Position numbers and translations under genes: made by a program
The notes under the pieces: model-generated
Database searches by the model: none
Told to the model about the DNA's origin: nothing
What the model saw: the letters and a program-made list of their open reading frames with translations, nothing else
Origin: Pseudomonas brassicacearum
GTDB lineage: Bacteria > Pseudomonadota > Gammaproteobacteria > Pseudomonadales > Pseudomonadaceae
Assembly: GCF_003732225.1 (NCBI RefSeq)
Contig: NZ_MOBJ01000006.1
Location: 496,001 to 560,000 of the forward strand
Length of the DNA: 64,000 nt
Direction of reading: 5' to 3'
Shown here: piece by piece, positions 34,805 to 45,352 of the stretch
How the letters are laid out: each line of letters opens with the position of its first letter
Numbering within the stretch: position 1 is the stretch's first letter

Positions 34805-35545
34805 ATGAAGACTCCATACTGGCTGGCCGTCGTTTGCCTGGCCGCCAGCCTGCCAACACAAGCACTCACGTTCAAACCGATTGAACTCAAGGATCAGGAG
34901 TTGGCGACCCTTCGCGGCCGGTATGTCATGCCGGGCCGGATCATCAGTTTCGGGATTGTCATGACCAGTACCTGGCAAAATGCCAGCGGTGAAGTGATCG
35001 GGGCAACCTCCTCGATGCAGATTCAGGAATCGACCATCAAGCCACAGTTCTATGTGTCGATGATCGACAAGAAAGGAGATGGTTCGCCGGTCTCCCAGGG
35101 TTCCGGCACTGTCAGCGGCGGCAGCGGCCTCAGTACCACCCAGGGTGTAACCCAGGTCGTGCGCGCCGCCGGCGACTACAACAGCGCCTACAACAATGTC
35201 GGCATCAACGTCAAAGAAGCCAACCAGGCACCACCAATGGATACCCAGGGCCAGCCATTGACCGCCGGCACGACCCTGTCCGCGTCCAACGGCGCCGGGA
35301 CCTTCAGTATGTCGTCGAGTGGCGCTGGCGTGCAGTTGAGCATCCAGGCCAACAACAATCAGGGCAGTACCGTGCAAAGCCTTGCCCAGGGCAGCCTGAT
35401 GCAGAACACGACCTTGCTGGGCGGAGGAAACCAGGTGAACAACCTGACGTCCCTCAACGTTGTCCTGCGCAACAACCTGCCGACCGCCGGGGCGCTGGAC
35501 TGCAGTCTGGATCAACTAAAAGGCCTACGCACTCTCGGATACTGA
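34805..35545 (+). CDS. fapE: FapE, minor amyloid-associated protein
   Basis: 246 residues, signal peptide (1-20, ending TQA). The middle is Gly/Ser/Asn-rich with [20 protein letters not shown], which resembles a Fap repeat, and ends [16 protein letters not shown]. FapE is found as a minor fibre component in P. fluorescens and P. aeruginosa. Ribosome site GGGAG. Confidence 0.87.
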   Translation: MKTPYWLAVVCLAASLPTQALTFKPIELKDQELATLRGRYVMPGRIISFGIVMTSTWQNASGEVIGATSSMQIQESTIKPQFYVSMIDKKGDGSPVSQGSGTVSGGSGLSTTQGVTQVVRAAGDYNSAYNNVGINVKEANQAPPMDTQGQPLTAGTTLSASNGAGTFSMSSSGAGVQLSIQANNNQGSTVQSLAQGSLMQNTTLLGGGNQVNNLTSLNVVLRNNLPTAGALDCSLDQLKGLRTLGY

Positions 35546-35591
35546 TCTACGCTCAGTCTCATCGAATGTAGTCAGAAGGGACGGCAAACCC

Positions 35592-36866
35592 ATGCACAGA
35601 TCGTTCACGTTCAGAGCTGTCGTTTGTTTGAGTACCCTGGTCCCGGCCACTTTGCTGCAAGCAGCACCGGACCCCCAGGTAGAAGCCCTAAAACAAGAAC
35701 TCATGGAGCTGAAACAGCGTTACGAAGCACAACAGAACGCGCTGATGGTACTGGAGCAGCGCGTTAAACAAGTCGAAGAAACACCAGCAACGCCTGCCCC
35801 CAAGCGCCTGACCCGCTCCCCTGCCGAACAGACCGCAGGCGCCAAGACCGTGGCCACGGGTGCCCCTGGGACCAGTTCGTATGGGCAGTCGCTCAAGGAT
35901 GACTCGGGACCGGCGCAAAGCGTGTCCAACCTGTATGACGAAGCCAGCGGCTTCTTCGGTGGTGGCAAGTTCAGTCTCGAAACGGGCATGACCTATACGC
36001 ACTACGATACCCGTGCATTGGTGCTCAATGGCTTTCTGGCTCTTGACTCGATTTTTCTCGGCAACATCAACATTGACCGCATCAAGGCCGACAACTGGAC
36101 CCTGGACCTGACAGGCCGCTATAACGTGGCGCAACGCTGGCAATTCGACCTCAACGTCCCGGTCGTCTATCGAGAATCGACATACTCTTCTGGTGGTGCA
36201 GGAGGCGCAGCCCCGGTCTCATCCGACGCCACTGTTAAGCGCGATCCGACCATAGGCGATGTCAACTTTGGTGTTGCCTACAAGTTCCTGGATGAATCGG
36301 AAAGCCTGCCCGACGCGGTCGTCACTCTGCGAGTCAAGGCGCCGACCGGCAAAAATCCGTACGGAATCAAGCTGATCAAGGACCCGGGCAACGACAATTT
36401 GTCGGTACCTCAGTCACTCCCTACCGGCAACGGTGTCTGGTCGATTACCCCGGGTATCTCACTGGTCAAGACCTTCGACCCTGCCGTGCTCTTCGGCAGC
36501 CTGTCCTATACCTACAACATGCAGGACTCCTTCAGCGATATCAGCCCCACTGTAGATTCCACGGTCCCGGGAGACGTGAAACTGGGCGATTCCTGGCAGG
36601 TCGGCGCCGGTATTGCGTTTGCCTTGAACGAGAAGATGAGTATGTCGTTTTCGTTTTCCGACCAATTCGCCCGCAAAAGCAAAGTCAAACCAAGCGGCCA
36701 GGACTGGCAATCAATCCCGGACAGCGACTACAACGCTGCCAACTTCAACATCGGCCTGACCCTGGCGGCAACCGACAAACTGACGATAGTCCCCAACCTC
36801 TCCATCGGCTTGACCCAGGACGCACCGGCCTTCTCCTTCAGCCTGAAATTCCCGTACTACTTCTAA
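35592..36866 (+). CDS. fapF: FapF, outer-membrane amyloid secretion channel
   Basis: 424 residues. Signal peptide (1-24), an N-terminal coiled coil (residues ~27-60, [20 protein letters not shown]), a flexible Pro/Ala/Thr linker, then a beta-barrel from about residue 110 ending in the outer-membrane signature KFPYYF. FapF forms trimeric pores that export FapB, FapC and FapE; the coiled coil trimerises and the N-terminus plugs the pore. Last gene of the fap operon, followed by a bidirectional terminator. Confidence 0.92.
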   Translation: MHRSFTFRAVVCLSTLVPATLLQAAPDPQVEALKQELMELKQRYEAQQNALMVLEQRVKQVEETPATPAPKRLTRSPAEQTAGAKTVATGAPGTSSYGQSLKDDSGPAQSVSNLYDEASGFFGGGKFSLETGMTYTHYDTRALVLNGFLALDSIFLGNINIDRIKADNWTLDLTGRYNVAQRWQFDLNVPVVYRESTYSSGGAGGAAPVSSDATVKRDPTIGDVNFGVAYKFLDESESLPDAVVTLRVKAPTGKNPYGIKLIKDPGNDNLSVPQSLPTGNGVWSITPGISLVKTFDPAVLFGSLSYTYNMQDSFSDISPTVDSTVPGDVKLGDSWQVGAGIAFALNEKMSMSFSFSDQFARKSKVKPSGQDWQSIPDSDYNAANFNIGLTLAATDKLTIVPNLSIGLTQDAPAFSFSLKFPYYF

Positions 36867-36883
36867 ACGCCACACAAGGAAAA

Positions 36884-36921
36884 GGCCCGCTGCGACGTAA
36901 ATCGCAGCGGGCCCTTTCGTT
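36884..36921. terminator. bidirectional terminator between fapF and the sigma-54 activator
   Basis: GGCCCGCTGCGA pairs perfectly with TCGCAGCGGGCC around CGTAAA, followed by CTTTCGTTTCT on the plus strand and preceded by CCTTTTCC-type sequence on the minus strand. Serves both convergent genes. Confidence 0.9.
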
Positions 36922-36931
36922 TCTCCGCGCC

Positions 36932-38257
36932 CTAGCGGATCTGGTGCTTATGCAGCAATCGGTAAAAAGTCGGCCGTGAAACGCCCAGTACTCGAGCGGC
37001 TACGCTGAGGTTGTCACTGTGGCGGCTCAATACGTCGCACAATGCCTGGCGTTCGGCGCGGGTCTTGTAGTCTTCGAGGGTGCCCATCGGTGCGGTAATC
37101 ACCTGTTGGCCAATCAACCCCAGGTCCCGTGCCTCGATCTGTCGGCCTTCAGCCAGCACCAACCCTCGACGCACGCGGTTCGCCAGCTCACGAACATTGC
37201 CCGGCCAATCGTGTTTGCCCATGGCAATCAGCGCGTCTTCACTGAAACTGCGCGGCCGACGTCCGGTTTCCTGGCTGTAGAAGTGGGAAAAATGGTTGGC
37301 CAGCATCGCCAGATCGCCGTGACGCTCGCGTAGCGGCGCAGTGACCACCTGCAGAACATTGAGCCGGTAGTACAAGTCCTCGCGAAAACGCTTGGCCTCG
37401 ATCGCAGCTTCCAGATCCACGTGAGTGGCTGCCAGGACCCGGACATCCACGGGAATCGGTTGACTGCCGCCGACCCGTTCGATGTGTTTTTCCTGCAGGA
37501 AACGCAATAGGTTAGCTTGCAGCTCAAGGGGCAGATCGCCTATTTCATCCAGAAACAGGGTGCCACCATTGGCCGCTTCAATGCGTCCGACTTTACGTTG
37601 ATGTGCTCCGGTAAAAGCGCCTTTTTCATGACCAAACAGCTCGGACTGAATCAAATGTTCGGGAATCGCACCGCAATTGATCGCGACAAACGGTTTGCTG
37701 CGGCGTTGCGACTGGCGGTGCAAGGTTCTGGCGACCAGCTCTTTACCAGTGCCACTTTCCCCTCGAATCAACACCGGCGACTCGGTGGGCGCCAATTTGC
37801 TCAGCAATTTGCGCAGTTCGCGGATCGGCCGACTGTCGCCCAGCAGTTCATGTTCGGGCTGGTGGACGTGAATCGTGCCCTGGCCGCGCAAACGCGCCAT
37901 ACCGAATGCTCGCCCAAGGGTCACTTGAACCCTGGAGACGTCAAACGGCAAGGTATGGAAATCGAAAAACCATTCGCAGACAAAATCACCGGCATTCTGC
38001 AGCCGCAGGACTTCCTGGTTGAGAACAGCGATCCATTCAGTGCCGCTACGGCTGATCAGTTCCTTGACGGCTTCAGGACGTTCAAAATGAACAGGTTGAA
38101 GGCGCAGCAGGCCGACATCACAGGAATGATGGGAAGCGTTCTCCAGGGTACAGCTGTCGACATCCCAGCCGATCGTACGCAGGCCGGGTAATAAGCGATG
38201 GCAGTCGTCACACGGATCAACCACTAGCAAACGTCGCAATGCGGGCGTTTCGGTCAT
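36932..38257 (-). CDS. sigma-54-dependent transcriptional activator
   Basis: 441 residues. The N-terminal ~125 residues look like a degenerate, receiver-like domain of the VpsR type (LLVVDPCDDCHRLLPGLRTIG), possibly not phosphorylated. The AAA+ core has Walker A GESGTGKE (~167-174), GAFTGA (~213-218) for sigma-54 contact, and Walker B GGTLFLDEIGDL. The Fis-like helix-turn-helix is at the end (DNLSVAARVLGVSRPTFYRL). VpsR-type proteins control biofilm matrix genes, sometimes with cyclic di-GMP, so control of the neighbouring fap operon is a reasonable guess. Confidence 0.88.
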   Translation of the reverse strand: MTETPALRRLLVVDPCDDCHRLLPGLRTIGWDVDSCTLENASHHSCDVGLLRLQPVHFERPEAVKELISRSGTEWIAVLNQEVLRLQNAGDFVCEWFFDFHTLPFDVSRVQVTLGRAFGMARLRGQGTIHVHQPEHELLGDSRPIRELRKLLSKLAPTESPVLIRGESGTGKELVARTLHRQSQRRSKPFVAINCGAIPEHLIQSELFGHEKGAFTGAHQRKVGRIEAANGGTLFLDEIGDLPLELQANLLRFLQEKHIERVGGSQPIPVDVRVLAATHVDLEAAIEAKRFREDLYYRLNVLQVVTAPLRERHGDLAMLANHFSHFYSQETGRRPRSFSEDALIAMGKHDWPGNVRELANRVRRGLVLAEGRQIEARDLGLIGQQVITAPMGTLEDYKTRAERQALCDVLSRHSDNLSVAARVLGVSRPTFYRLLHKHQIR

Positions 38258-38602
38258 GACTGTTCCTTGGCGCCAAAAAATTAGAAAAGTTATTGGAAAC
38301 AGTCGTTTGGCGGCCCTGAATGTAACGTTAGCAAGATATTGACGCTGCCTTGTATCGTTTAACTATAAGGTTAACGTCGTTTTCGTTATAAAACACACCT
38401 CCGTCAGTTACCTGACGGGTTTGAACCTTTCATTCAGCTTTCAACGCGTCCCTTGCAGTAGAACCCATAAAAGAAAGTTGAAATTTCTTTTGATTGTGTG
38501 TGACCCGCCCCCCTGTTGCGCGCATCAGTACAAGTAACCAGCCGAACGGTAAGCCCAACCGACGGCACATCACTTGATTGGGCACAGACGAGAGAAGACC
38601 CC
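38258..38602. other. A/T-rich intergenic region
   Basis: 345 bases between the sigma-54 activator (leftward) and a small hypothetical gene (rightward). A/T content rises clearly around 38320-38400 (ATAAGGTTAACG, TCGTTATAAAAC), as expected for two divergent promoters. No gene, repeat or convincing operator was recognised. Confidence 0.5.
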
Positions 38603-38869
38603 ATGAACGCCCCGCTCCGTATCAACGAAGCTCTTTTGATTGCCGACCGCGCATTTACGCCATTTCAATGCGTGGCCTGGGCTCCACAGGACGGTACTGG
38701 CGAACTCAGCCTGACCGTCATCGACCGCACCAGCACCCCTATCGGCCGCAAACAGATCCCAAGCAGCGCCTACACCGACCCGGCCCAACTTGAATTCTTG
38801 CTGGAACAGGTTCGCGCCAAGTTGAGCGAGGAAGGTTATCAGCTGCAATCCTGGACAATGCCGCAGTAA
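38603..38869 (+). CDS. hypothetical protein
   Basis: 88 residues, soluble, no signal peptide: MNAPLRINEALLIADRAFTP, then a predicted beta-sheet part (GELSLTVIDRTSTPIGRKQI) and a helix (LEFLLEQVRAKLSEEG). Not recognised. The start has GAGAAG upstream and is followed by its own terminator, so it is a monocistronic gene. Reading-frame length and codon use look like a real gene. Confidence 0.65.
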   Translation: MNAPLRINEALLIADRAFTPFQCVAWAPQDGTGELSLTVIDRTSTPIGRKQIPSSAYTDPAQLEFLLEQVRAKLSEEGYQLQSWTMPQ

Positions 38870-38881
38870 ATCAAATGAAGT

Positions 38882-38914
38882 GTGCGGATCACCACGAAGT
38901 GATCCGCACTGTTT
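38882..38914 (+). terminator. rho-independent terminator
   Basis: GTGCGGATCAC pairs perfectly with GTGATCCGCAC around CACGAA, followed by TGTTTTAT. Ends the 88-residue hypothetical gene. Confidence 0.88.
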
Positions 38915-39157
38915 TATCGATGCACCTCAAAACTCCCCTCCTCTTCGCCACACACTGTTGACGCTTCATTGCGATAGACGGTCGTATTCGTCTGATAAAC
39001 CTGTCATCGATTCGCAAAGACATTGTTCTGGCAAACAACGCCGCTCCACCTGTCACTTCTGACAGTTGTGCAATGTATCAATCATGGGATTGAATATTTC
39101 CTTCGTGAAGTCTTCCACCGCGGTTCTGGATCCGGTCGACTCGCAAGGAGATGCGAC

Positions 39158-40447
39158 ATGTCCGTCCATAACGCTTTTGACTTCGCTACCCCCCTCAGCA
39201 CGGCAGGCCAACTCGACTCAAGCTTTGCATCGTCCGGTAAGGCTTGGGTGCACTTCGCTGGCAGCCTTTCCAGCATGGCCAACGATGTCGCGGTGGACTC
39301 GATGGGCCGCTTGCTGGTCGCAGCAAAGGTCAGAACACGGAGCGGCTGGCGTTATGGGTTGGCCCGATTGCATGAAGACGGCTGTCCGGATCTGAGTTTT
39401 GGTCACCAGGGCAGCATCATCGGACAGTTCGAAAGCGGATTCGAAGCCACAGGTGGCAACGTTCAAGAACTGCCCGACGGACGAATTCTGCTATCCGGCC
39501 TGCATTACAAAGACTCCCACCGTACGCTGCCGGCGCTGGCGATGTTAAACACGCATGGATGCCTCGATCTGAGTTTTGGTCATCGGGGTATACGGGTGGT
39601 GCGTTTACCCGGTGGATTGTCCCGTGGTCTGCGTGACGACTGGTTACCGCCGGGAGTCCCCGGGGCCGAAGCCTGCGTCTTCCGTGTACAGGCCGATGGT
39701 CGAATCCTGTTGTTGGCCAACCATTACTACGAGTTTGCGGATCACGTCGGCATCCTGATACGGCTCAATCCGGACGGGATGCTGGACAGCACATTCAACG
39801 GCCACGGTTTCGTGATGGTTAGGCACCTGCTGATGAATACCTGGCTTGGCAGCATCCTGGTACAGGCCGATGGTCAGATTGTGGTCGCCGGGTCCATTGA
39901 CCCGCCGCAGGAAGGTTTGCTGGCACGCTTCGACAACACCGGTCGGCTGGACGACGACTTCGCTGAATCCGGCTTCTTCAGCTTCAAGGTTCTGGGACGC
40001 AGCGCCCAGGTGAGTCAGGTAATCGAGCAGAAGGATGGCCGCTTGCAGTGCTTCGGCAGCAGTCGCGACCCGATGCATTGCCTAACAATGACAGTGCATA
40101 GAAATGGTCGGCCGGACGCTCATTGCAACGAGGGGCACGCGCTGCTCACTGAATTAGGTAGCAGTGGCTGCCAATGGACGGCAGCCCAGGTTCTCGCCGA
40201 TGGCCGGGTGCTGAGCGTCGGTGCAACCATTGGCGGTGTTACAGCGGATTTCATTCTGGCGCGACATCTCCCAAACGGACACCTGGATCCAGCCTTTGCC
40301 AATGGCCAAGGCTGGGTTCGCACTCGACTGGGGCGCAGCCTCGACACAGCGACCTCGCTGGCGGTGCAGGCAGACGAGCGAATTGTGGTAAGCGGTTACT
40401 CGCTGGACGGCCACTATCGGGCGGTATTGGCGCGCTATCTGGGATAG
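39158..40447 (+). CDS. delta-60 repeat (beta-propeller-like) protein
   Basis: 429 residues built of seven ~55-residue repeats of the delta-60 type, each with a turn such as AGQLDSSFASSGK, EDGCPDLSFGHQGS, PDGMLDSTFNGHGF, NTGRLDDDFAESGF and PNGHLDPAFANGQG. No signal peptide was seen, so location is unclear. Such repeats are often found in large surface or secreted proteins; here the protein is nothing but repeats. Start at 39158 follows AAGGAG by seven bases. Function unknown. Confidence 0.82.
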   Translation: MSVHNAFDFATPLSTAGQLDSSFASSGKAWVHFAGSLSSMANDVAVDSMGRLLVAAKVRTRSGWRYGLARLHEDGCPDLSFGHQGSIIGQFESGFEATGGNVQELPDGRILLSGLHYKDSHRTLPALAMLNTHGCLDLSFGHRGIRVVRLPGGLSRGLRDDWLPPGVPGAEACVFRVQADGRILLLANHYYEFADHVGILIRLNPDGMLDSTFNGHGFVMVRHLLMNTWLGSILVQADGQIVVAGSIDPPQEGLLARFDNTGRLDDDFAESGFFSFKVLGRSAQVSQVIEQKDGRLQCFGSSRDPMHCLTMTVHRNGRPDAHCNEGHALLTELGSSGCQWTAAQVLADGRVLSVGATIGGVTADFILARHLPNGHLDPAFANGQGWVRTRLGRSLDTATSLAVQADERIVVSGYSLDGHYRAVLARYLG

Positions 40448-40564
40448 TGCTTTGCCCTTGCTCCGCTACAGGTGCGCCATCACCGATTGATAATGAAACT
40501 CAAGAACTTGATCTTCCCCGACTGTTACGGCAAGTTGCGCGCTTCTTAATAGAAGGAGCAACAG

Positions 40565-42067
40565 ATGTCCGGTTCAATGGCCCAGGCGTTTGCGCACAAC
40601 TTCCTCGGGCATTCACCGCGCTGGTACAAGGCGAGCATTCTCGCGTTCCTGATTCTCAACCCGCTGGTGCTCTGGACGACAGGTCCGGTGGTGGCAGGCT
40701 GGTTGCTGGTGGCGGAGTTCATTTTCACCCTGGCCATGGCACTCAAGTGCTACCCGCTGATGCCGGGTGGTCTGTTGATGGTCGAAGCGTTGCTGTTGCG
40801 CATGACCACACCTGTTGCCCTGTATGACGAACTGCAACACAACTTCCCGGTGATCCTGCTGCTGATGTTCATGGTCGCCGGCATTTACTTCATGAAAGAC
40901 CTGCTGCTGTTCCTGTTCTCCCGACTGTTGCTTGGGGTTCGCTCCAAGGCATTATTGGGGCTGATGTTCTGTTTTCTGTCAGCGTTTCTTTCGGCATTTC
41001 TCGATGCGTTGACGGTGACCGCCGTGATCATCAGTGCGGCCGTGGGGTTTTACTCGGTCTATCACCGTGTAGCGTCGGGCAATGACCCACGGCAGGACAG
41101 TGAATTCAGCGACGACCACAATCTGCCTGTCCTGCATCACGAAGACCTTGAGCAGTTCCGCTCATTCCTGCGCAGCTTGTTGATGCATGGCGCCGTGGGG
41201 ACGGCGCTCGGCGGTGTTTGCACCCTGGTGGGCGAGCCGCAGAACCTGCTGATCGGCCATGAGCTGGGCTGGCACTTTGCAGAGTTCTTCCACAAAGTCG
41301 CCCCGGTCTCGCTGCCGGTACTGGTGGCGGGGCTGGTGACCTGTGTGTTGCTGGAGAAATTGCGCTGGTTCGGTTACGGCACTTTACTGCCCGACAACGT
41401 TCGCGCGGTGCTGGCCAACTATGCGGCACAAGACAATGCAGAACGCACGGCCCGCCAACGCGCTGCATTATTGGTACAAGGCGCAGCCGCGCTGATTCTG
41501 ATTGTCGGGTTGGCGCTTCACATAGCCGAGGTCGGGCTGATCGGCTTGATGGTGATCGTCTTGATCACCGCGTTCACCGGCATCACCGAAGAGCACCGGA
41601 TCGGCAATGCCTTCAAGGATGCGATGCCGTTTACGGCGTTGCTGGTGGTGTTCTTCGCCGTCGTGGCGGTGATTCACGATCAGCAACTGTTTACGCCGTT
41701 GATCCAGTGGGTGCTGGCCCTGCCGGTAGATCAGCAACCGGGCATGCTGTTTATCGCTAACGGTTTGTTGTCAGCGATCAGCGATAACGTGTTCGTGGCG
41801 ACCATCTACATCACTGAGGTCAAGCAGGCGTTCATCTCCGGCCATATGAGCCGCGAGCATTTCGAAACCCTGGCGATTGCCATCAACACCGGCACCAACC
41901 TGCCCAGTGTGGCCACACCCAATGGTCAGGCGGCCTTTCTGTTTTTGCTGACCTCGGCGATTGCCCCGCTGATTCGGCTGTCTTACGGACGCATGGTCTG
42001 GATGGCTTTGCCGTACACCGTGGTGATGGGCGTGTTGGGCTGGTATGCGGTGAGCTACTGGTTGTAA
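40565..42067 (+). CDS. nhaB: Na+/H+ antiporter NhaB
   Basis: 500 residues, about 12 membrane helices; [18 protein letters not shown] and [19 protein letters not shown] are characteristic of NhaB. It exchanges sodium for protons across the inner membrane and supports pH and salt homeostasis. Ribosome site AGAAGGAG precedes the ATG. Followed by a REPIN and the convergent zwf gene. Confidence 0.93.
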   Translation: MSGSMAQAFAHNFLGHSPRWYKASILAFLILNPLVLWTTGPVVAGWLLVAEFIFTLAMALKCYPLMPGGLLMVEALLLRMTTPVALYDELQHNFPVILLLMFMVAGIYFMKDLLLFLFSRLLLGVRSKALLGLMFCFLSAFLSAFLDALTVTAVIISAAVGFYSVYHRVASGNDPRQDSEFSDDHNLPVLHHEDLEQFRSFLRSLLMHGAVGTALGGVCTLVGEPQNLLIGHELGWHFAEFFHKVAPVSLPVLVAGLVTCVLLEKLRWFGYGTLLPDNVRAVLANYAAQDNAERTARQRAALLVQGAAALILIVGLALHIAEVGLIGLMVIVLITAFTGITEEHRIGNAFKDAMPFTALLVVFFAVVAVIHDQQLFTPLIQWVLALPVDQQPGMLFIANGLLSAISDNVFVATIYITEVKQAFISGHMSREHFETLAIAINTGTNLPSVATPNGQAAFLFLLTSAIAPLIRLSYGRMVWMALPYTVVMGVLGWYAVSYWL

Positions 42068-42075
42068 CACCAGCC

Positions 42076-42167
42076 CTGTGGGAGCGAGCTTGCTCGCGAT
42101 AGCGGACTGTCAGTCAACTTAGATGTTGCCTGACACACCGTCATCGCGAGCAAGCTCGCTCCCACAG
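42076..42167. repeat. REPIN, GAGCGAGC family (copy 6)
   Basis: Inverted REP pair between convergent nhaB and zwf. Confidence 0.9.
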
Positions 42168-42192
42168 GGTTTTGTGTGAATTATTACCTGAC

Positions 42193-43713
42193 TCAGCCGA
42201 GGCTGTGCCAGACGCGACCGTCGCGGGCCAGTAACTCATCGGCGGCATCCGGCCCATCTTCGCCGGCAGCGTAGGTTTGCACCGTTGCGTCCTCTTTCCA
42301 GGCATCGAGGAACGGCTGAACCGCGCGCCAGCCGTTTTCAATATTGTCAGCGCGCTGAAACAGCGTCTGATCACCGGTCAGGCAATCGTAGATCAAGGTT
42401 TCATAACCGGTGGACGGCTGCATTTCGAAGAAGTCCTTGTAGGCAAAGCCCAGCTCGATGTTGGCCATGTTCAGCGCTGGCCCAGGACGCTTCGCCAGCA
42501 GATCGAACCACATGCCTTCATTGGGCTGAATCTGGATCCTCAGGTAAGTCGGTTGCAGCTCATCGACTTCGGTATCGCGAAACTGTGCGTAGGGCGCAGG
42601 TTTGAAGCAGATGGCTATTTCAGTGTCGCGTACGCTCATCCGTTTGCCGGTACGCAAGTAGAACGGCACGCCGACCCAACGCCAGTTGTCGATCATCACC
42701 TTGAGCGCGACATAGGTTTCCGTCGTGCTGTCTGGCGCGACGTTGGGTTCTTCGCGATAACCGGGCAACGGCTTGCCTGCGATTTCACCGGCGACATACT
42801 GACCGCGTACCGAGTTGGCTCGCGCCTCTTCGGTGGACCAGGGACGAATCGCCCCGACAACCTTGGCTTTTTCACCTCGCACCGCATCGGCACCGAAGGC
42901 CGCCGGCGGTTCCATCGCGACCATTGCCAGCAACTGAAACAGGTGATTGGGCACCATATCCCGCAGAGCGCCCGTGTGCTCATAGAAACTGCCACGGGTT
43001 TCGACGCCAACGGTCTCGGCGGCGGTGATTTGTACATGATCGATGTAATGGTTACTCCAGAACGCTTCGAACAGGCTGTTGGAGAACCGGCTGACCAGAA
43101 TGTTCTGCACGGTCTCCTTGCCCAGGTAATGGTCGATCCGGTAGATCTGCTTTTCCGTCATGACCTTGAGCAAACAAGCGTTCAAGGCTTCGGCAGTATG
43201 CAGGTCGGAGCCGAAGGGTTTTTCGATCACGACCCGGCGGAAGGCGTCGTCGCTCTCCACCAGCAGCCCGGACGAACCCAGACGGCGCACCACTTCACTG
43301 AAAAAGCGCGGCGCGGTGGCCAGATAGAACACCGCGTTGCCGGTAGCACTCTCGGCGATTTTCGCGCCCAGCGCCTGATAGGTGCTGTCATCGAGAAAAT
43401 CGCCCTGGACATAGCTGATGCCCTTGGCCAGTTTGGTCCAGAGCACCGGGTCCAGAGTGTCATGGCCGTTGCCGACCTTGTTGGCCGCCTCCGTGCGAAT
43501 GAAGTCTTCGAGTTTTTTGGCGAAGTCCACGTCGCTGATCGCGTTGTGGTCGACACCGATGATCCGCAGTCCATCACCGAGCAAACCGTCACGACTGAGG
43601 TTGTACAGCGCCGGCATCAGCAAGCGCTTGACCAGGTCGCCGTGAGCACCAAACAGAAATAGCGTGGTTGGCGGTGCGGGGTGTGCCTTGGATTTCTTGC
43701 GGATCGAAGTCAT
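42193..43713 (-). CDS. zwf: glucose-6-phosphate 1-dehydrogenase
   Basis: 506 residues. NADP-binding loop reads [11 protein letters not shown] (most family members have GASGDLAKR), active-site RIDHYLGKE is intact, and the substrate segment [10 protein letters not shown] is present. Oxidises glucose-6-phosphate to 6-phosphogluconolactone. Its start overlaps the gnd stop (ATGA), so the pair gnd-zwf forms an oxidative pentose-phosphate unit like PP_4043-PP_4042 of P. putida; no pgl or edd is adjacent, so this is probably a secondary isozyme (inference). Confidence 0.92.
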   Translation of the reverse strand: MTSIRKKSKAHPAPPTTLFLFGAHGDLVKRLLMPALYNLSRDGLLGDGLRIIGVDHNAISDVDFAKKLEDFIRTEAANKVGNGHDTLDPVLWTKLAKGISYVQGDFLDDSTYQALGAKIAESATGNAVFYLATAPRFFSEVVRRLGSSGLLVESDDAFRRVVIEKPFGSDLHTAEALNACLLKVMTEKQIYRIDHYLGKETVQNILVSRFSNSLFEAFWSNHYIDHVQITAAETVGVETRGSFYEHTGALRDMVPNHLFQLLAMVAMEPPAAFGADAVRGEKAKVVGAIRPWSTEEARANSVRGQYVAGEIAGKPLPGYREEPNVAPDSTTETYVALKVMIDNWRWVGVPFYLRTGKRMSVRDTEIAICFKPAPYAQFRDTEVDELQPTYLRIQIQPNEGMWFDLLAKRPGPALNMANIELGFAYKDFFEMQPSTGYETLIYDCLTGDQTLFQRADNIENGWRAVQPFLDAWKEDATVQTYAAGEDGPDAADELLARDGRVWHSLG

Positions 43714-44690
43714 TTTTTCGGAGTCTCGACATGACCGCCAAAACCAAAGCGCATGGCCGAAAGGATTTTGTCGCCATAGGCGCCTTGCTGGCGCGAGCGG
43801 TAACGGGAAAACAGTGAGCTGGACAGCACTGGTACCGGCACCGCTTGCTCCATCGCCGCTTCGATGGTCCAGCGACCTTCGCCGCTGTCGGCGACGGAAC
43901 CGGAGTAACCGTCGAGCTTCGGATCGCTGGCCAGGGCATCGGCCGTCAGGTCTAGTAACCAGGACGAGACCACGCTGCCACGACGCCAGACTTCGGCAAT
44001 GTCGGCCACGTTCAGATCAAAACGCTGATCTTCCGGCAGGTTCTCCGAGGCTTTGGTTTTGAGGATGTCGAAACCTTCGGCAAACGCCTGCATCATCCCG
44101 TATTCGATACCGTTGTGAATCATCTTCACAAAGTGCCCGGAACCTGCAGGGCCGGCGTGAATGTAGCCACGTTCGGCACGATCATCTTCGGCCACCCGGT
44201 CCTTGGTCCGCGGGATATCGCCCAGGCCTGGCGCCAGCGCGTCGAACAACGGGTCAAGGCGATCGACCACGTCAGCATCACCGCCGATCATCATGCAGTA
44301 ACCGCGCTCCAGCCCCCAAACGCCGCCGGAGGTGCCAACGTCGATGTACTTCAAGCCTTTTTCCGACAAGGTTTTCGCGCGGCGAATGTCGTCCTTATAG
44401 AAGGTGTTGCCGCCATCGATGATCACATCGCCGGCGTCCAGCAAGTGGCTCAAGGTGTCGATGGTTTCTTCGGTTGGCGCGCCCGCTGGCAGCATGATCC
44501 AGACCGCTCGGGGTTTATCCAGTGCCGCGACCAGTGCCGGCAAGTCCGCAACGCCAGTGGCGCCCTCTTGACTCAGGGTGTCAACGAACGCGGTGTTGCG
44601 GTCATAGACCACAGTGGTGTGCCCATTGAGCATCAGGCGCCGCGCAATGTTGCCGCCCATGCGGCCCAGTCCGATAATCCCCAGTTGCAT
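43710..44690 (-). CDS. gnd: 6-phosphogluconate dehydrogenase, decarboxylating (GntZ type)
   Basis: 326 residues, the short bacterial GntZ/YqeC class rather than the ~470-residue Gnd. Rossmann motif [44 protein letters not shown] and the catalytic lysine in [16 protein letters not shown]. Converts 6-phosphogluconate to ribulose-5-phosphate with CO2 release. Start at 44690 (MQLGIIGLG). Coupled to zwf. Confidence 0.92.
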   Translation of the reverse strand: MQLGIIGLGRMGGNIARRLMLNGHTTVVYDRNTAFVDTLSQEGATGVADLPALVAALDKPRAVWIMLPAGAPTEETIDTLSHLLDAGDVIIDGGNTFYKDDIRRAKTLSEKGLKYIDVGTSGGVWGLERGYCMMIGGDADVVDRLDPLFDALAPGLGDIPRTKDRVAEDDRAERGYIHAGPAGSGHFVKMIHNGIEYGMMQAFAEGFDILKTKASENLPEDQRFDLNVADIAEVWRRGSVVSSWLLDLTADALASDPKLDGYSGSVADSGEGRWTIEAAMEQAVPVPVLSSSLFSRYRSRQQGAYGDKILSAMRFGFGGHVETPKK

Positions 44691-44965
44691 GTGCTGATGC
44701 TCCTTACTACAAATAAAGGTGTGCCAAAGGTTATAGCGCAATGAGCCTGATTAAGGTTAGTCCAGAGCGCTGCAACATAGTTTCCGGACGATTTGCCCGA
44801 GCTATAGGGATAACGTCCCAAACGTTGGCGAAGACACAGGGACAACGAAAAATAAAAAAGTTCCATAAATAACAAAAAGAAACCAGAATCGGCGCCGAAA
44901 GTGGTTCGAGCATGGCTCCCGAGCAATCCGGCCACAGATGTGACACGCCATTTGCGAGGTGAGCA

Positions 44966-45133
44966 ATGGGCACCGTAGTAAACGCACTGCCTCCACAAAC
45001 GCTTTACGTCACTATCCGTCGTGACGAGTTGCGCCAACTCAAAGCCGAACGTGAGCAGCTGCTCGAGCAGGTCGCGCAACTGCGCCGGTTGCTTGCCCAG
45101 GCACAATTGCCTGAGCAACCGGTAACGCGCTAA
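44966..45133 (+). CDS. small coiled-coil protein (DUF6026-like)
   Basis: 55 residues, ATG at 44966 with GAGGTGAG immediately upstream at good spacing. The sequence starts MGTVVNALPPQTLYVTIRRD and continues as a heptad-rich helix (ELRQLKAEREQLLEQVAQLR), i.e. a short coiled coil or leucine-zipper-like protein. I recall similar small proteins in Pseudomonas annotated as DUF6026; function unknown. No membrane segment or signal peptide. Confidence 0.7.
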   Translation: MGTVVNALPPQTLYVTIRRDELRQLKAEREQLLEQVAQLRRLLAQAQLPEQPVTR

Positions 45134-45226
45134 ACCGACGGGTGCCTGAGTAACGATCCAGGCGCCGCGCCCGCGCAAACAGAGATGCAACGACCACTGC
45201 GCAAGCTGTCAGTTAGCTGAACGAAA

Positions 45227-45242
45227 CTCACATTTTTTTCAC
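45227..45242 (+). promoter_or_regulatory. ColR-box-like site upstream of cptA
   Basis: CTCACATTTTTTTCAC fits, at every defined position, the ColR-binding consensus YYNASNNYTTTTTCAC that I recall from P. putida. It is 110 bases before the phosphoethanolamine transferase start. ColR is reported to activate such a transferase gene under zinc or other metal excess. Match seen directly; consensus is from memory. Confidence 0.6.
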
Positions 45243-45352
45243 ATCTGTCTGATGATAATTCGTCGGTTATAGCCGCCCACCTTGTGAGCGGTGCAATTGT
45301 TGGTGTCTGGAATGCTCCAGTATCCGCAGTAAATAATCGGCTGGAGCGCTGA

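Noticed and set aside
33944..35515. 523-codon open frame on the minus strand across fapD and fapE
   Set aside because: FapD and FapE have signal peptides, catalytic residues and ribosome sites on the plus strand; the minus frame has none.
42277..43662. 461-codon plus-strand frame opposite zwf
   Set aside because: zwf on the minus strand has all G6PDH motifs; the opposite frame is low-complexity Gln/His/Val sequence.
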